64,000 nucleotides of DNA from Streptomyces daqingensis (GCF_014645895.1 NZ_BMMP01000005.1:186001-250000), one strand, 5' to 3'; positions 7,882 to 16,212 are shown, counted from the stretch's first letter. The notes: generated by a model not told the origin, from the letters alone. Numbers and translations: made by a program.

Positions 7882-9246
7882 ATGGCCAGTTTCGCCGAGT
7901 TCGGCGCACCGCGGTTCTCCGTGGACGTCTACCAGAACGAGTACCTGCCGGAGGGCGCCCGGGAGGTCGACGCGATCGTCACCGTCACGTCGCGACCGGG
8001 AGGCACCGCACGCGGCTACCCGGCGGCCGGCGCGGGCACAGGGGCGCCCTCCGCGGGAGGAGCACCGGGCCACACGGACGCCGCGGTCGTGATCATGATC
8101 GATGCGTCCGGCTCGATGGACTACCCGCCCAGCAAGATGCGCAACGCCCGCGACGCCACTGCGGCGGCGATAGCCACACTGCGCGACGGCGTCTCCTTCG
8201 CCGTGGTCGCCGGAACCCACGAGGCCGAGGAGATCTACCCCGGGGGCGGGACCATGGCCGTCGCGGGTCCGGAGACCCGCGAAGAGGCGGGCAAGGCGCT
8301 GCGCAAGCTCCGCGCGGACGGGGGCACGGCGATCGGCACCTGGCTGCGGCTGGCGGACAAGCTGCTCTCCGGGTCGGACGCCACCGTCCGGCATGCCGTC
8401 CTGCTCACCGACGGGCGCAACGAGCACGAGGAACCGGAACGCCTGCGGGAGGCGCTCGACGCCTGTGCCGGCCGCTTCACGTGCGACGCGCGGGGGGTGG
8501 GGACCGACTGGGAGGTCAAGGAGGTCACCGGAATCGCCTCGGCCCTCCTCGGCTCCGCCGACATCGTGGCCGAACCCGAGGGCCTCACCGCCGACTTCGA
8601 GGAGATGATGCGGAACGCCATGGGCAAGGAGGTCGCCGACGTGGCGCTCCGCCTGTGGACCCCGCAGGGCTCCTCGGTGAAGCTCGTCAAGCAGGTCGCG
8701 CCCACGGTGGAGGACCTGACGGACCGCCGCACCGACGCGGGACCGCGCTCGGGCGACTACCCCACCGGGTCCTGGGGGGACGAGTCCCGCGACTACCACG
8801 TCTGCATCGAGGTCCCGGCGGCCGAGATCGGGCAGGAGATGCTGGCCGGCAGGGCCGCGCTGATCGTCCCGGAGGCCGGCGGCGGCACTCCGCAGACCCT
8901 CGCTCAGGGCCTCCTGCGCGCGGTGTGGACGGACGACCCGGCCGCCGCTACCTCCATCAACGCCCAGGTCGCGCACTACACAGGGCAGGTCGAGCTCGCC
9001 CAGGCGATCCAGGACGGGCTTGACCTGCGGAAGGCAGGGGACGAAAGGGGCGCGACGGCAAAACTCGGCCGTGCGGTCCAGTTGGCGCACGATTCCGGAA
9101 ATGGGGATACTTCGAAGTTGCTTTCGAAGGTGGTGGACGTGGTCGACGCCCCGACCGGTACTGTTCGGCTGAAGGCGAAGGTTGCAGACGCCGACGAGAT
9201 GACGCTGGAGGCGCGGTCCACGAAGACGGTCCGCGTGAAGATTTAG
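7882..9246 (+). CDS. VWA domain protein of the PP2C/FHA group
   Basis: A 454-residue cytoplasmic protein with a von Willebrand factor A domain (about residues 60-250) carrying a complete metal-dependent adhesion site: DASGS at residues 74-78, the threonine in DGGTAIGTW and the aspartate in LLTDGRNEHE. The remainder is a beta-rich region followed by a helical C-terminus ending in a short beta segment (TLEARSTKTVRVKI). No signal peptide or membrane segment. VWA proteins usually bind protein partners through Mg2+. Its place between the PP2C phosphatase and the FHA protein suggests a Ser/Thr-phosphorylation-controlled complex, reminiscent of tellurite-resistance/Ter-type modules. Clear ribosome site CAGGAG before the ATG. 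Confidence 0.9.
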   Translation: MASFAEFGAPRFSVDVYQNEYLPEGAREVDAIVTVTSRPGGTARGYPAAGAGTGAPSAGGAPGHTDAAVVIMIDASGSMDYPPSKMRNARDATAAAIATLRDGVSFAVVAGTHEAEEIYPGGGTMAVAGPETREEAGKALRKLRADGGTAIGTWLRLADKLLSGSDATVRHAVLLTDGRNEHEEPERLREALDACAGRFTCDARGVGTDWEVKEVTGIASALLGSADIVAEPEGLTADFEEMMRNAMGKEVADVALRLWTPQGSSVKLVKQVAPTVEDLTDRRTDAGPRSGDYPTGSWGDESRDYHVCIEVPAAEIGQEMLAGRAALIVPEAGGGTPQTLAQGLLRAVWTDDPAAATSINAQVAHYTGQVELAQAIQDGLDLRKAGDERGATAKLGRAVQLAHDSGNGDTSKLLSKVVDVVDAPTGTVRLKAKVADADEMTLEARSTKTVRVKI

Positions 9247-9309
9247 CAGACCCGCGAGGGACGTACCTCGGGTACGGAAGTCCAGGAGCACAAGGGGGAG
9301 GCACTCACC

Positions 9310-10830
9310 ATGCCGACTTGCCCGAACGGACACCAGTCGGCGGCCGACGACTGGTGCGAGGTATGCGGTCACCGCATGGCCGACGCGGCCGGCGCACCCA
9401 CCGGTGCCCCGCAGCCGCCCTCCCCGCCCGGGCCGTCCGCTCCGTCGGCGCCCGGGGGCGGGTACGGCTACCCCGGCCCGCAGTCCGCGCCCGGTGCTCC
9501 CGTGCCCCCCGGCGCACCGGTGCCTCCCGGTGCTCCCGTGCCCCCTGGCGCGTCGGCGCCTCCCGGACCGCCGCAGCAGCAACAGCCGCCGCAGGGCTAC
9601 GGGTACCCCGGGCCGGGCGGGCCCGGTGCTCCGGGCGGCCCACCGTCGCAAGGGGGGCCCGGTCCTGGTCCCGGCGGCCCCGGCCAGAGCGGCCCGGGTG
9701 AGGCCTGTCCGCAGTGCGGCAGGCCCCGCGACGGCCAGGCGCCCTTCTGCAACGGGTGCAGCTACAACTTCCTGACGCACTCCCCGACGGCGTTCGCTCC
9801 CTCGAACCAGCAGCAGCCGGGAGGCTTCCCGCCACCCGGCCAGCCCGGACAGCCCGGCCCGGGTCAGCATGTTCCGGGACCACAGGGTCAGCCCGGCGGC
9901 CCGTTCGGCCAGCAGGCGCCGCCGCAGGGCGCTCCCGGCACGCAGGGCGGCCAGCAGGGGCCGCCGCCCCCGCCGTTCCCCGGTGCGGGGCCGTCGCAGG
10001 GCGGTCAGGACCGGTCGTTCGACTTCGACAACGGGCAGCCCTCGCACCAGATGAACCGCACGGGTGAGCAGCCGGCTCCGGACTCCCAGCAGGCCCCCGG
10101 CGGTTACCCGCAGGGTCCGGGCCAGCCCGGGCCGGGCTTCCAGCAGGCGACACCGGTGCAGTCCCTGGGGGGCCAGCCGATGGCACCGCCCGCGCCCGGC
10201 GGACCGCAGCAGCCGGGTGCTCCGAGCGGTGACTGGACGATTCCGCCGCCTCCCGGAGGCCCGGGGGAGCAGGGGCAGCAGCCCGGACCGCCGCAGCAGT
10301 TCCAGCACCAGCCGCCGGGTCCGCCGCAGCAGCAGGGCCAGCACCAGGGTCAGCAGGGCCAGCCGGGTCCGGCCCAGCAGCAGGGCCAGCCCGGTCCGGG
10401 GCAGCCGATGCAGCAGCCCGGCAACGCCTCGTGGGTGGCGGTCATCGCGCCCGACCGCGAGTACTTCGCGGCGATGATGGACCGCAGCGGGCCGGAGGCG
10501 TCGAGTCTCAACCTGCCCGCGTACTCGCCCGAGCAGCAGCTCCCGATGACCGGTCACCAGATCACCATCGGCCGCCGCCGCCATTCGACAGGCGAGTCGC
10601 CGGACATCGATCTGGCGCGCACGCCCGAGGACCCGGGCGTCTCCCACCAGCACGCCGTGCTGGTGCAGCAGCCGGACGGCAGCTGGTCGGTCGTCGACCA
10701 GGACTCCACGAACGGCACCACGATCAACGGGGCCGAGGATCCGATCCAGCCGTTCGTGCCCGTCCCGCTGAAGAGCGGCGACCGCGTCCACGTCGGCGCC
10801 TGGACGACCATCACCGTGCACCGCACCTGA
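9310..10830 (+). CDS. Double zinc-ribbon, Pro/Gly/Gln-rich FHA domain protein
   Basis: A 506-residue protein. An N-terminal zinc ribbon (CPNGH, then CEVCGHRM), a Pro/Gly-rich spacer, a second ribbon (CPQCGR, then CNGCSYNF), a roughly 270-residue linker of PGQP/QQGQ-type repeats and a C-terminal FHA domain (about residues 410-506) are visible. FHA hallmarks are present: GRRR, SPDIDLA, VSHQHA and DSTNGTTING; these recognise phosphothreonine peptides. The gene starts 63 bp after the VWA gene behind GGGGGAGG, so both are probably one transcript. The ribbon-linker-signalling-domain plan matches the PP2C protein, which suggests the two share a docking partner. Likely role: reader of a phosphothreonine mark. 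No kinase nearby. Confidence 0.9.
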   Translation: MPTCPNGHQSAADDWCEVCGHRMADAAGAPTGAPQPPSPPGPSAPSAPGGGYGYPGPQSAPGAPVPPGAPVPPGAPVPPGASAPPGPPQQQQPPQGYGYPGPGGPGAPGGPPSQGGPGPGPGGPGQSGPGEACPQCGRPRDGQAPFCNGCSYNFLTHSPTAFAPSNQQQPGGFPPPGQPGQPGPGQHVPGPQGQPGGPFGQQAPPQGAPGTQGGQQGPPPPPFPGAGPSQGGQDRSFDFDNGQPSHQMNRTGEQPAPDSQQAPGGYPQGPGQPGPGFQQATPVQSLGGQPMAPPAPGGPQQPGAPSGDWTIPPPPGGPGEQGQQPGPPQQFQHQPPGPPQQQGQHQGQQGQPGPAQQQGQPGPGQPMQQPGNASWVAVIAPDREYFAAMMDRSGPEASSLNLPAYSPEQQLPMTGHQITIGRRRHSTGESPDIDLARTPEDPGVSHQHAVLVQQPDGSWSVVDQDSTNGTTINGAEDPIQPFVPVPLKSGDRVHVGAWTTITVHRT

Positions 10831-10851
10831 CCGCACCGGTGACATGCCGTT

Positions 10852-10884
10852 ACCGCCCGGCCCGCCGCGTGCGGGCCGGGCGGT
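10852..10884. terminator. Bidirectional terminator, 14-bp perfect stem
   Basis: ACCGCCCGGCCCGC (10852-10865) pairs exactly with GCGGGCCGGGCGGT (10871-10884) around loop CGCGT. It sits between the FHA gene stop (10830) and the convergent hydrolase stop (10886), so it can serve both. There is no U-tract, as usual in streptomycetes. Confidence 0.8.
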
Positions 10885-10885
10885 C

Positions 10886-12301
10886 TCATGCCGGTGTCAG
10901 CTCGCAGCGGTGGCTGAGCAGGTTGCCCAGCCACCCTGTGCTGTCGCCGTCCTTGAAGGAGCGGGCGGTTCCGGTCAGCGGCCCGTTCCCGCCGCGCAGG
11001 TCCAGCGCCAGCAGGGGGCTGTTGAGCCGTGCGTCGGCGGTGGGGAGCTGCAGGGGGAAGACGCCCTGCAGTTCGACGAGGTCGGAGGCGGCCGTCCGGC
11101 ATGCGGCGCGTTCGCCTGCCACCTCCAACTCGGCGCGGCTGTCCGGCAGTACGCGCAGAACTGTCGGAAGATCCGCGTCGGGGGTGCGGATCGTGCCCGT
11201 CCACGAGCCGTGCGGCAGTTGCGTCGTACGGCTGGACGGTGCGAGGGCCGGAGTGATCTGCGCGGGCTCGAATCCGGGGACGAGCGTGCGCAGTACGTAC
11301 TCCACGATCTGGTCGCGCGCCGCCTTGCGCGTGGAGTTGGTGAGCACGGCGACGGAGAGACCTTGCGCGGGCACCGCGGCCGCCATCACGGCCGTTCCGC
11401 CCATGCTTCCGCCGTGGCTGCGGACGACGGGGCCACCGCCTCGGGAGACGCACCAGCCGAGGCCGTAGCCCAGCCGCGAGTGGACCGGGTGGGCCTCGGA
11501 CGCCGCCTCCCTCGTCGCCGGTTGCAGCAGGCTGCCGAAGGCTTGGGCGAACAGGGCGACTTCGGACGCCGTCGCCCACCCCATCGACGCCCCGGGATGG
11601 CTGGAGTCGCACCGCTCCGGGTAGGCACGGCCGTCGGCCGTGTACCGCACCGCCGCCCGCTGCGTACCGGCCGGCGGGCTGGACGTCTCCGTCTGGCCGG
11701 ACGGGTAGCAGGAGCCCAGGCGGAAGCCCGTGAGACCGAGGGGCCCGCAGACGTGTTCCTCCAGGAACCGCCCCAGCGACTGCCCCGTGGCCGACTCCAG
11801 CACCTGCCCCAGGAGCCGGTAGCCGAGGTTCGCGTACTCGAACGCGCTGCCTGGGCGGCGGTGCGTACGCGTGTACCGGTCGGCGTCGATGCGGCGCCTG
11901 CCGGTCGTGCCGTAGTGGAAGTCGTAGTGCGGGGCCAGGCCTCCCCGGTGCTGCAGAAGCTGCCGCACAGTGGGCGCCGCATGCCCGTCCCGGAGGTCCG
12001 CGGCGGGCAGGGGGACCGGCGCGTCGAGCTGGAGCAGCTGCTCGTCGGCGGCCAGGAGTACGGCGGTGGCGGTGAACGGCTTGGTCACGGAGGCGAGGGC
12101 GTACGGAGTGCCGGGGGCCGCGGCGACACGGGACTCGACGTCGGCCCATCCGTAGGCCTGCGCGAAGGTGATCTCGCCGTGCTCGGCGACGGCGACCGAG
12201 ACAGACGGGCAGCCGTGCTCCTCGAGTGCGGCGGCGCACAGTTCGTCCATGCGCCGTGTGCTGAGCGGCGCGCCTGCCGTTCCGGGGCCGTCGTCGTCCA
12301 T
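10886..12301 (-). CDS. Serine hydrolase of the beta-lactamase/class C family
   Basis: A 471-residue penicillin-binding-protein-fold hydrolase. The nucleophile motif SxxK is SVTK (about residue 96), the YxN motif is YANLGY (about residue 175), and HGG near residue 319 replaces KTG, as in esterase/aminopeptidase-type members. The C-terminal roughly 130 residues form a separate beta-rich domain (from about PQITPALAPSS). No signal peptide is evident at the chosen ATG, so the protein may be cytoplasmic. The family includes D-alanyl-D-amino-acid peptidases and esterases, so the substrate cannot be assigned. It faces the amino-sugar cluster in the same orientation, 42 bp downstream of the kinase stop. 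GGAGACAGGAC precedes the ATG. Confidence 0.85.
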   Translation of the reverse strand: MDDDGPGTAGAPLSTRRMDELCAAALEEHGCPSVSVAVAEHGEITFAQAYGWADVESRVAAAPGTPYALASVTKPFTATAVLLAADEQLLQLDAPVPLPAADLRDGHAAPTVRQLLQHRGGLAPHYDFHYGTTGRRRIDADRYTRTHRRPGSAFEYANLGYRLLGQVLESATGQSLGRFLEEHVCGPLGLTGFRLGSCYPSGQTETSSPPAGTQRAAVRYTADGRAYPERCDSSHPGASMGWATASEVALFAQAFGSLLQPATREAASEAHPVHSRLGYGLGWCVSRGGGPVVRSHGGSMGGTAVMAAAVPAQGLSVAVLTNSTRKAARDQIVEYVLRTLVPGFEPAQITPALAPSSRTTQLPHGSWTGTIRTPDADLPTVLRVLPDSRAELEVAGERAACRTAASDLVELQGVFPLQLPTADARLNSPLLALDLRGGNGPLTGTARSFKDGDSTGWLGNLLSHRCELTPA

Positions 12302-12343
12302 GTCCTGTCTCCAATCGCCGGGCGGAGTAGGCGACTTCGAGTA

Positions 12344-13375
12344 TCAGGCGTAGTGCGCCCGGAGCTTCGCGTGCGCCCCGGGCGGTGCTCCCGCACGGTC
12401 CAGGGCCAGCAGGGCGGAGCCCAGTACGGGCGGGACGGCGACCACACGGGGTGCGGCCAGTGGTGCGGCTGCGGCGAGTTCGCGCGTGAGGCGGTCGTGC
12501 AGCAGCGGATGGCGTGCGGCGGCGACGCTGCCGCCGAGGAAGACCGGGGTCTCGGTCGTCAGCAGGTCCAGCCGGGACAGCGTCACGGAGACCATGGCGA
12601 CGATCTCCTCGGCCTGCCGGTGCACGAGCGCCCGGGCCACCGGATCGCCCGCGGAGGCCACGGTGAACAGGAGCGGCGTGATCTCGTGCATGCGCGTCCG
12701 AGGCAGGTCGCCCATGTGGAAGGCCTCGATGAGGGCGTACACGGAGGGGAGGCCGAAGTGCCCCGGCAGCGCCCTGGCGAGCTGAGTGGGCTCGCCGCGG
12801 CCGTCCTCCGACCTGGCCGCGTACCAGATCGCCTCGTCCGACAGGCCGCCTCCGCCGCCGAAGTCGCCGGAGAGGCGGCCGAGTGCGGGGAAGCGGTGGG
12901 TGTTGCCGCTGCCGTCCTGGCCGACGCAGTTGATGCCCGCACCGCAGACGACGGCCACTCCGTGCTCCACCGATCCGTCGTCGGGGAGCCCGGCGCGGAG
13001 GATGGCGAAGGTGTCGTTCGCGACGTGGGTGGTGCGTCCCCAGCGCCGTGCCGCGAGAGCCGCCGCCAGTTCCTTCTCCTCGCGCGGCAGGTCGGCGTTG
13101 GCGAGGCAGGCCGAGACGTGCGCGACGGGCGGTTCCGCGGTGTCAGGCTCGTCCCTGCCGGGCTCAGCGGTGCCTGCCGGCGGTGCTCCCGCCTCGGCCA
13201 GCGCCTGGCCGACCGTCGCCGACAGCGCGTCGACGGCCGCGCGGACGCCCACGGCCGGCGGCTGGAAACCGCCGCCGCGTGCGCTGCCCAGCACCTCTCC
13301 GCCGGCCGATACGACCGCCACGTCCGTCTTGCTGTTGCCCGCGTCGATGGCCAGGCACGCGGAGGTCAGAGCCAC
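12344..13375 (-). CDS. BadF/BadG-type N-acetylglucosamine (amino-sugar) kinase
   Basis: A 343-residue ASKHA-fold kinase. The phosphate 1 loop is AIDAGNSKTDVAVVS (about residues 9-23), the adenosine-side glycine motif is GAGINCVG, and DFGGGGGLSDEA is typical of BadF/BadG/NAGK-like sugar kinases. The expected reaction is ATP-dependent phosphorylation of GlcNAc or glucosamine at O6. GTG 13375 was chosen because the family start (CLAIDAGNSK) follows directly; the frame stays open further upstream but overlaps the GH4 gene. It overlaps the end of that glycosidase gene by 10 bp, so the two are translationally coupled. The presence of a 6-phospho-glycosidase suggests the kinase feeds it or handles the released sugar. 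Confidence 0.85.
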   Translation of the reverse strand: MALTSACLAIDAGNSKTDVAVVSAGGEVLGSARGGGFQPPAVGVRAAVDALSATVGQALAEAGAPPAGTAEPGRDEPDTAEPPVAHVSACLANADLPREEKELAAALAARRWGRTTHVANDTFAILRAGLPDDGSVEHGVAVVCGAGINCVGQDGSGNTHRFPALGRLSGDFGGGGGLSDEAIWYAARSEDGRGEPTQLARALPGHFGLPSVYALIEAFHMGDLPRTRMHEITPLLFTVASAGDPVARALVHRQAEEIVAMVSVTLSRLDLLTTETPVFLGGSVAAARHPLLHDRLTRELAAAAPLAAPRVVAVPPVLGSALLALDRAGAPPGAHAKLRAHYA

Positions 13376-14646
13376 GCCAGATGCTCCCTGTTGTGTGCGA
13401 GCAGACGGTCGGTCAGCGCCTCGGCCTCGCGGTACTGGCCGACGAGGGGGTGCGCCAGCAGCGCGTCGAAGACCCTGTCGCGCCCTCCGTGCAGGGCTGC
13501 GTCCAGCGCCAGGTCCTCGTAGGCGGTGACGTGGGCGATCAGGCCCGCCATGAGCGGTCTGACCGGCGGCGCGGGGAGCGGTTCGGCGCCCGCGCGGCTG
13601 ACGGCGGCCGGCACCTCGACCACGGCGTCGTCGGGAAGAAAAGGAAGGGTGCCGCTGTTGCGGACGTTCACGACCTGCACGTCGGCGGACCGGCCCTCCG
13701 CGGACCCCGTGCCCAGCAGCGACGCGGCCAGAGCGACGGCGGCCTCGGAGTAGAACGCACCGCCCCTGCGGCTCAGCAGGTCGGGTTTCGTGTCCAGCGA
13801 CGGGTCGCGGTACATCTCCAGCAACTCCCGCTCGATAGCGGCGACTTCCGCTGCCCGCGAGGGCTTCGAGCCGAGTTCGCCGACCACTTCGTCGTGCCGG
13901 TAGTAGTACCGCAGGTAGGAGGAGGGGACTGCGCCGAGCCTCTCCAGGAGGTTCAGCGGCATCTGCAGGAACTCCGCGAGCGCCGCACCGTGCTCGGCGA
14001 GCAGCCGCGGCAGTACGTCCTTGCCGTCGGGGCCGCCGAGCCGGACGCCGAGTTCCCAGGTGAGGTGGTTGAGCCCGTAGTGGTCGAGGTGGACCTCTTC
14101 GGGCGGGACCCCCAGAAGACCCGCGGCCTTGCGCTGCATGTGGATGGCCGCGTTGCACAGTCCGATCGCCTTGTGCCCTGCCTGCAGCAGCGCGCGGGTC
14201 ACGATGCCGACCGGATTGGTGAAGTCGATGATCCAGGCGCCGGGGTTCGTACGGCGCACGCGTTCGGCTATGTCGAGCACCACAGGGACAGTGCGAAGGG
14301 CCTTCGCGAGTCCGCCGGCGCCTGTCGTCTCCTGGCCGACGCAGCCGCACTCCAGCGGCCACGTCTCGTCCTGCAGACGTGCGGCCTGTCCACCGACCCG
14401 CAGCTGCAGCAGTACGGCGTCAGCGCCCTCGATCCCCGCGTCCAGGTCCGCCGTGGTCGTGACAGCCGCGTCGTGTCCGGCTCTGCGGAAGATTCTTCGC
14501 GCGAGTCCCCCGATCACGTCCAGCCGCTCCGCGGCGGGGTCGATCAGGACCAGCTCGCCGACCGGCAGCGTGTCGCGCAACCGTGCGAAACCGTCGATGA
14601 GTTCAGGCGTGTAGGTGGATCCGCCACCGACCACTGCGATCTTCAT
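13366..14646 (-). CDS. GH4 family 6-phospho-beta-glucosidase
   Basis: A 426-residue NAD+- and Mn2+-dependent glycosidase. The N-terminal nucleotide loop is VVGGGSTYTPEL (residues 5-16), the metal cysteine lies in GLCNAAIHM (C164-N165), and GLNHLTW (H194) supplies the second metal ligand. DFTNPVGIVT (141-150) is typical of the family. Length equals characterised 6-phospho-beta-glucosidases. GH4 enzymes use a redox-elimination mechanism on phosphorylated disaccharides, which normally arise from PTS uptake. Here no PTS gene is adjacent, but an amino-sugar kinase gene overlaps the 3' end. That suggests a kinase-primed intracellular route for chitobiose- or cellobiose-like sugars (inference). Regulated presumably by the ROK gene upstream. 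Confidence 0.9.
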   Translation of the reverse strand: MKIAVVGGGSTYTPELIDGFARLRDTLPVGELVLIDPAAERLDVIGGLARRIFRRAGHDAAVTTTADLDAGIEGADAVLLQLRVGGQAARLQDETWPLECGCVGQETTGAGGLAKALRTVPVVLDIAERVRRTNPGAWIIDFTNPVGIVTRALLQAGHKAIGLCNAAIHMQRKAAGLLGVPPEEVHLDHYGLNHLTWELGVRLGGPDGKDVLPRLLAEHGAALAEFLQMPLNLLERLGAVPSSYLRYYYRHDEVVGELGSKPSRAAEVAAIERELLEMYRDPSLDTKPDLLSRRGGAFYSEAAVALAASLLGTGSAEGRSADVQVVNVRNSGTLPFLPDDAVVEVPAAVSRAGAEPLPAPPVRPLMAGLIAHVTAYEDLALDAALHGGRDRVFDALLAHPLVGQYREAEALTDRLLAHNREHLAWL

Positions 14647-14749
14647 GCGTCTGTGTGTTCCTTTCCGGGACGGGAGCGAGGGCGGCCGGGCCGGAGGCAG
14701 CCGGCGGTCGGGGCGGTGAAGCGCTCGGGGCCGTGCAGCGTGCCGGGCC

Positions 14750-16042
14750 TCAGGGTGCGCGGGCGGCCGTGGTGTCGAACACCTCGTCGCGGGTGGTGAG
14801 GAGCGCGCTCTGGAGCGCTCCGTGCAGGACGGGATGTTCCGTGACGGTGCCCAGCAGCAGCGGCGGCCTCGGCACGGTGAGTTCGTCCAGCTCAGCCTGG
14901 ATCAGCGCGCGCAGCGGCTCGCCCCCGGCGTTGAGGAGACCCCCGGACAGAACGATCAACTGCGGATCGAGGACGGAGACCATGGCCGCGAGCCCGACGG
15001 CGGTACCGCTCGCGAAACGGCGCAGCAGTTCGCTGTGGGGGCCGAGGCGGCCGTCGCCGGTTCCCGGGCGGGGGACGTCGGATTCGCCGTCGGCCGCCAC
15101 GGCTGCGCGGGAGACGAGGTCCGCCGCCCGGTCGTGCGACGAGGCGTCCGGGTCGCAGGGCAGGCCGAGCTCGTGCGCCCAGCGCAGCACCGCTCCGGCG
15201 CCGGCGAGCGCTTGGAACCCGCCGCTGTTGACGTGCACGGGGTCCCGTACGAGAGGCGTGCCCGGGACGGGGAGGAAGCCCACCTCCCCGGCGCCGCCGG
15301 TGCGCCCGCGGTGCAGCCGTCCGCCGATGACGAGCGCGGCACCGATGCCCTGCTCGTTCCAGAGCAGGACGAAGTCCTCGTGGCCCCGCGCCGATCCGCT
15401 CTGCTGCTCGGCGACAGCGACGAGGTTGACGTCGTTGTCGTAGTCGAGCGGCATGGGCAGCGCGGCGGCCAGCTCCTCCAGCAGGGTGGGGGAGTGCCAG
15501 CCGGGAAGGTGCGAGGCGTAGCGCAGCCTGCCGGTGCTCGGGTCGAACGCTCCCGGTGTGCCGACGACGAGCCGGTGCAGCTCGGACTTGTGCACGCCGG
15601 CTGCCTTGGCGGCGCCCTCCACGGCCTGCACGACGGAGTCCGCCGCGCTCCGCACGGGCCGCCCGCCTCCCTCCCCCTTCCGCTGCGTCCGGCGCGGGGG
15701 CGTGGGCACTTCGAAGACGCCCGCGACGCGTCCGGTGATGTCCGCTACCCCGGCGAGGACGCGGGTGGTGGTGACGTCCACGCCGGCGACGTACGCGGCA
15801 CGCGGATTGACGGCGTACAACTGCGCGTTGGGGCCGGGCCGGCCCTCGCTCCGGCCGGTGACGACGACGAGGCCGGCGGCTTCGAGACGCGCAAGCAACT
15901 GGGAGGCCGTCGGCTTGGACAGTCCGGTCAGCTTGCCGATGCGTCCCCGCGAGAGCGGGCCCTCGGACAGCAGCAGGTCGAGCGCCGCGCGGTCGTTCAT
16001 CGCGCGCAGCACGCGCGGGGTCCCGGGTGTCATTCCGGCCAT
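14750..16042 (-). CDS. ROK family transcriptional regulator
   Basis: A 430-residue protein with an N-terminal winged helix-turn-helix (about residues 8-70, LTGLSKPTASQLLARLEAAG as core) and a C-terminal ROK domain with VDVTTTRVLAGVADITG (phosphate loop region). The usual ROK metal/sugar motifs are eroded: the ExGH motif reads GEVGF and no CxCGxxGC zinc cluster is seen. Ligand sensing may therefore be altered or lost. ATG 16042 is chosen because CGGAGG lies 8 nt upstream; a GTG at 16084 is in frame. It lies 103 bp upstream of the GH4 gene in the same direction, so it probably controls that cluster and itself. Confidence 0.88.
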   Translation of the reverse strand: MAGMTPGTPRVLRAMNDRAALDLLLSEGPLSRGRIGKLTGLSKPTASQLLARLEAAGLVVVTGRSEGRPGPNAQLYAVNPRAAYVAGVDVTTTRVLAGVADITGRVAGVFEVPTPPRRTQRKGEGGGRPVRSAADSVVQAVEGAAKAAGVHKSELHRLVVGTPGAFDPSTGRLRYASHLPGWHSPTLLEELAAALPMPLDYDNDVNLVAVAEQQSGSARGHEDFVLLWNEQGIGAALVIGGRLHRGRTGGAGEVGFLPVPGTPLVRDPVHVNSGGFQALAGAGAVLRWAHELGLPCDPDASSHDRAADLVSRAAVAADGESDVPRPGTGDGRLGPHSELLRRFASGTAVGLAAMVSVLDPQLIVLSGGLLNAGGEPLRALIQAELDELTVPRPPLLLGTVTEHPVLHGALQSALLTTRDEVFDTTAARAP

Positions 16043-16099
16043 CTGTGCCGCCTCCGCCCTGGCACACACCGGGTGCGCAGGCACCGGGACAGGGCACTG

Positions 16100-16115
16100 T
16101 TAGGAGTGTTTCCAA
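16100..16115. promoter_or_regulatory. Candidate ROK operator
   Basis: TTAGGAGTGTTTCCAA is an imperfect inverted repeat (TTaGGA..TtTCCaA) 58 bp upstream of the ROK ATG. It is flanked by two related boxes, gggacagggcactgt (16086-16100) and gggacagtagggcccactgt (16120-16139). Such a site is where an autoregulatory repressor would bind. Only symmetry and position support it. Confidence 0.4.
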
Positions 16116-16166
16116 TTCCGGGACAGTAGGGCCCACTGTCTCGCCGCGTCAATGAACAGTCGTAGC

Positions 16167-16212
16167 GAGACGGCGACGGCGAGACGGCGAGACGGCGAGA
16201 CGGCGAGACGGC
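16167..16212. repeat. 8-bp tandem repeat GAGACGGC, about five copies
   Basis: Perfect units at 16167, 16181, 16189, 16197 and 16205, with a 6-bp partial unit at 16175 and a diverged one at 16213. It lies between the ROK promoter region and the MscS gene terminus, outside any gene. A slippage-prone microsatellite. Confidence 0.85.

Noticed and set aside
7867..10845. 992-codon open frame on the minus strand across the VWA and FHA genes
   Set aside because: Antisense shadow in GC-rich DNA; the plus-strand genes carry clear VWA and FHA motifs and correct codon bias.
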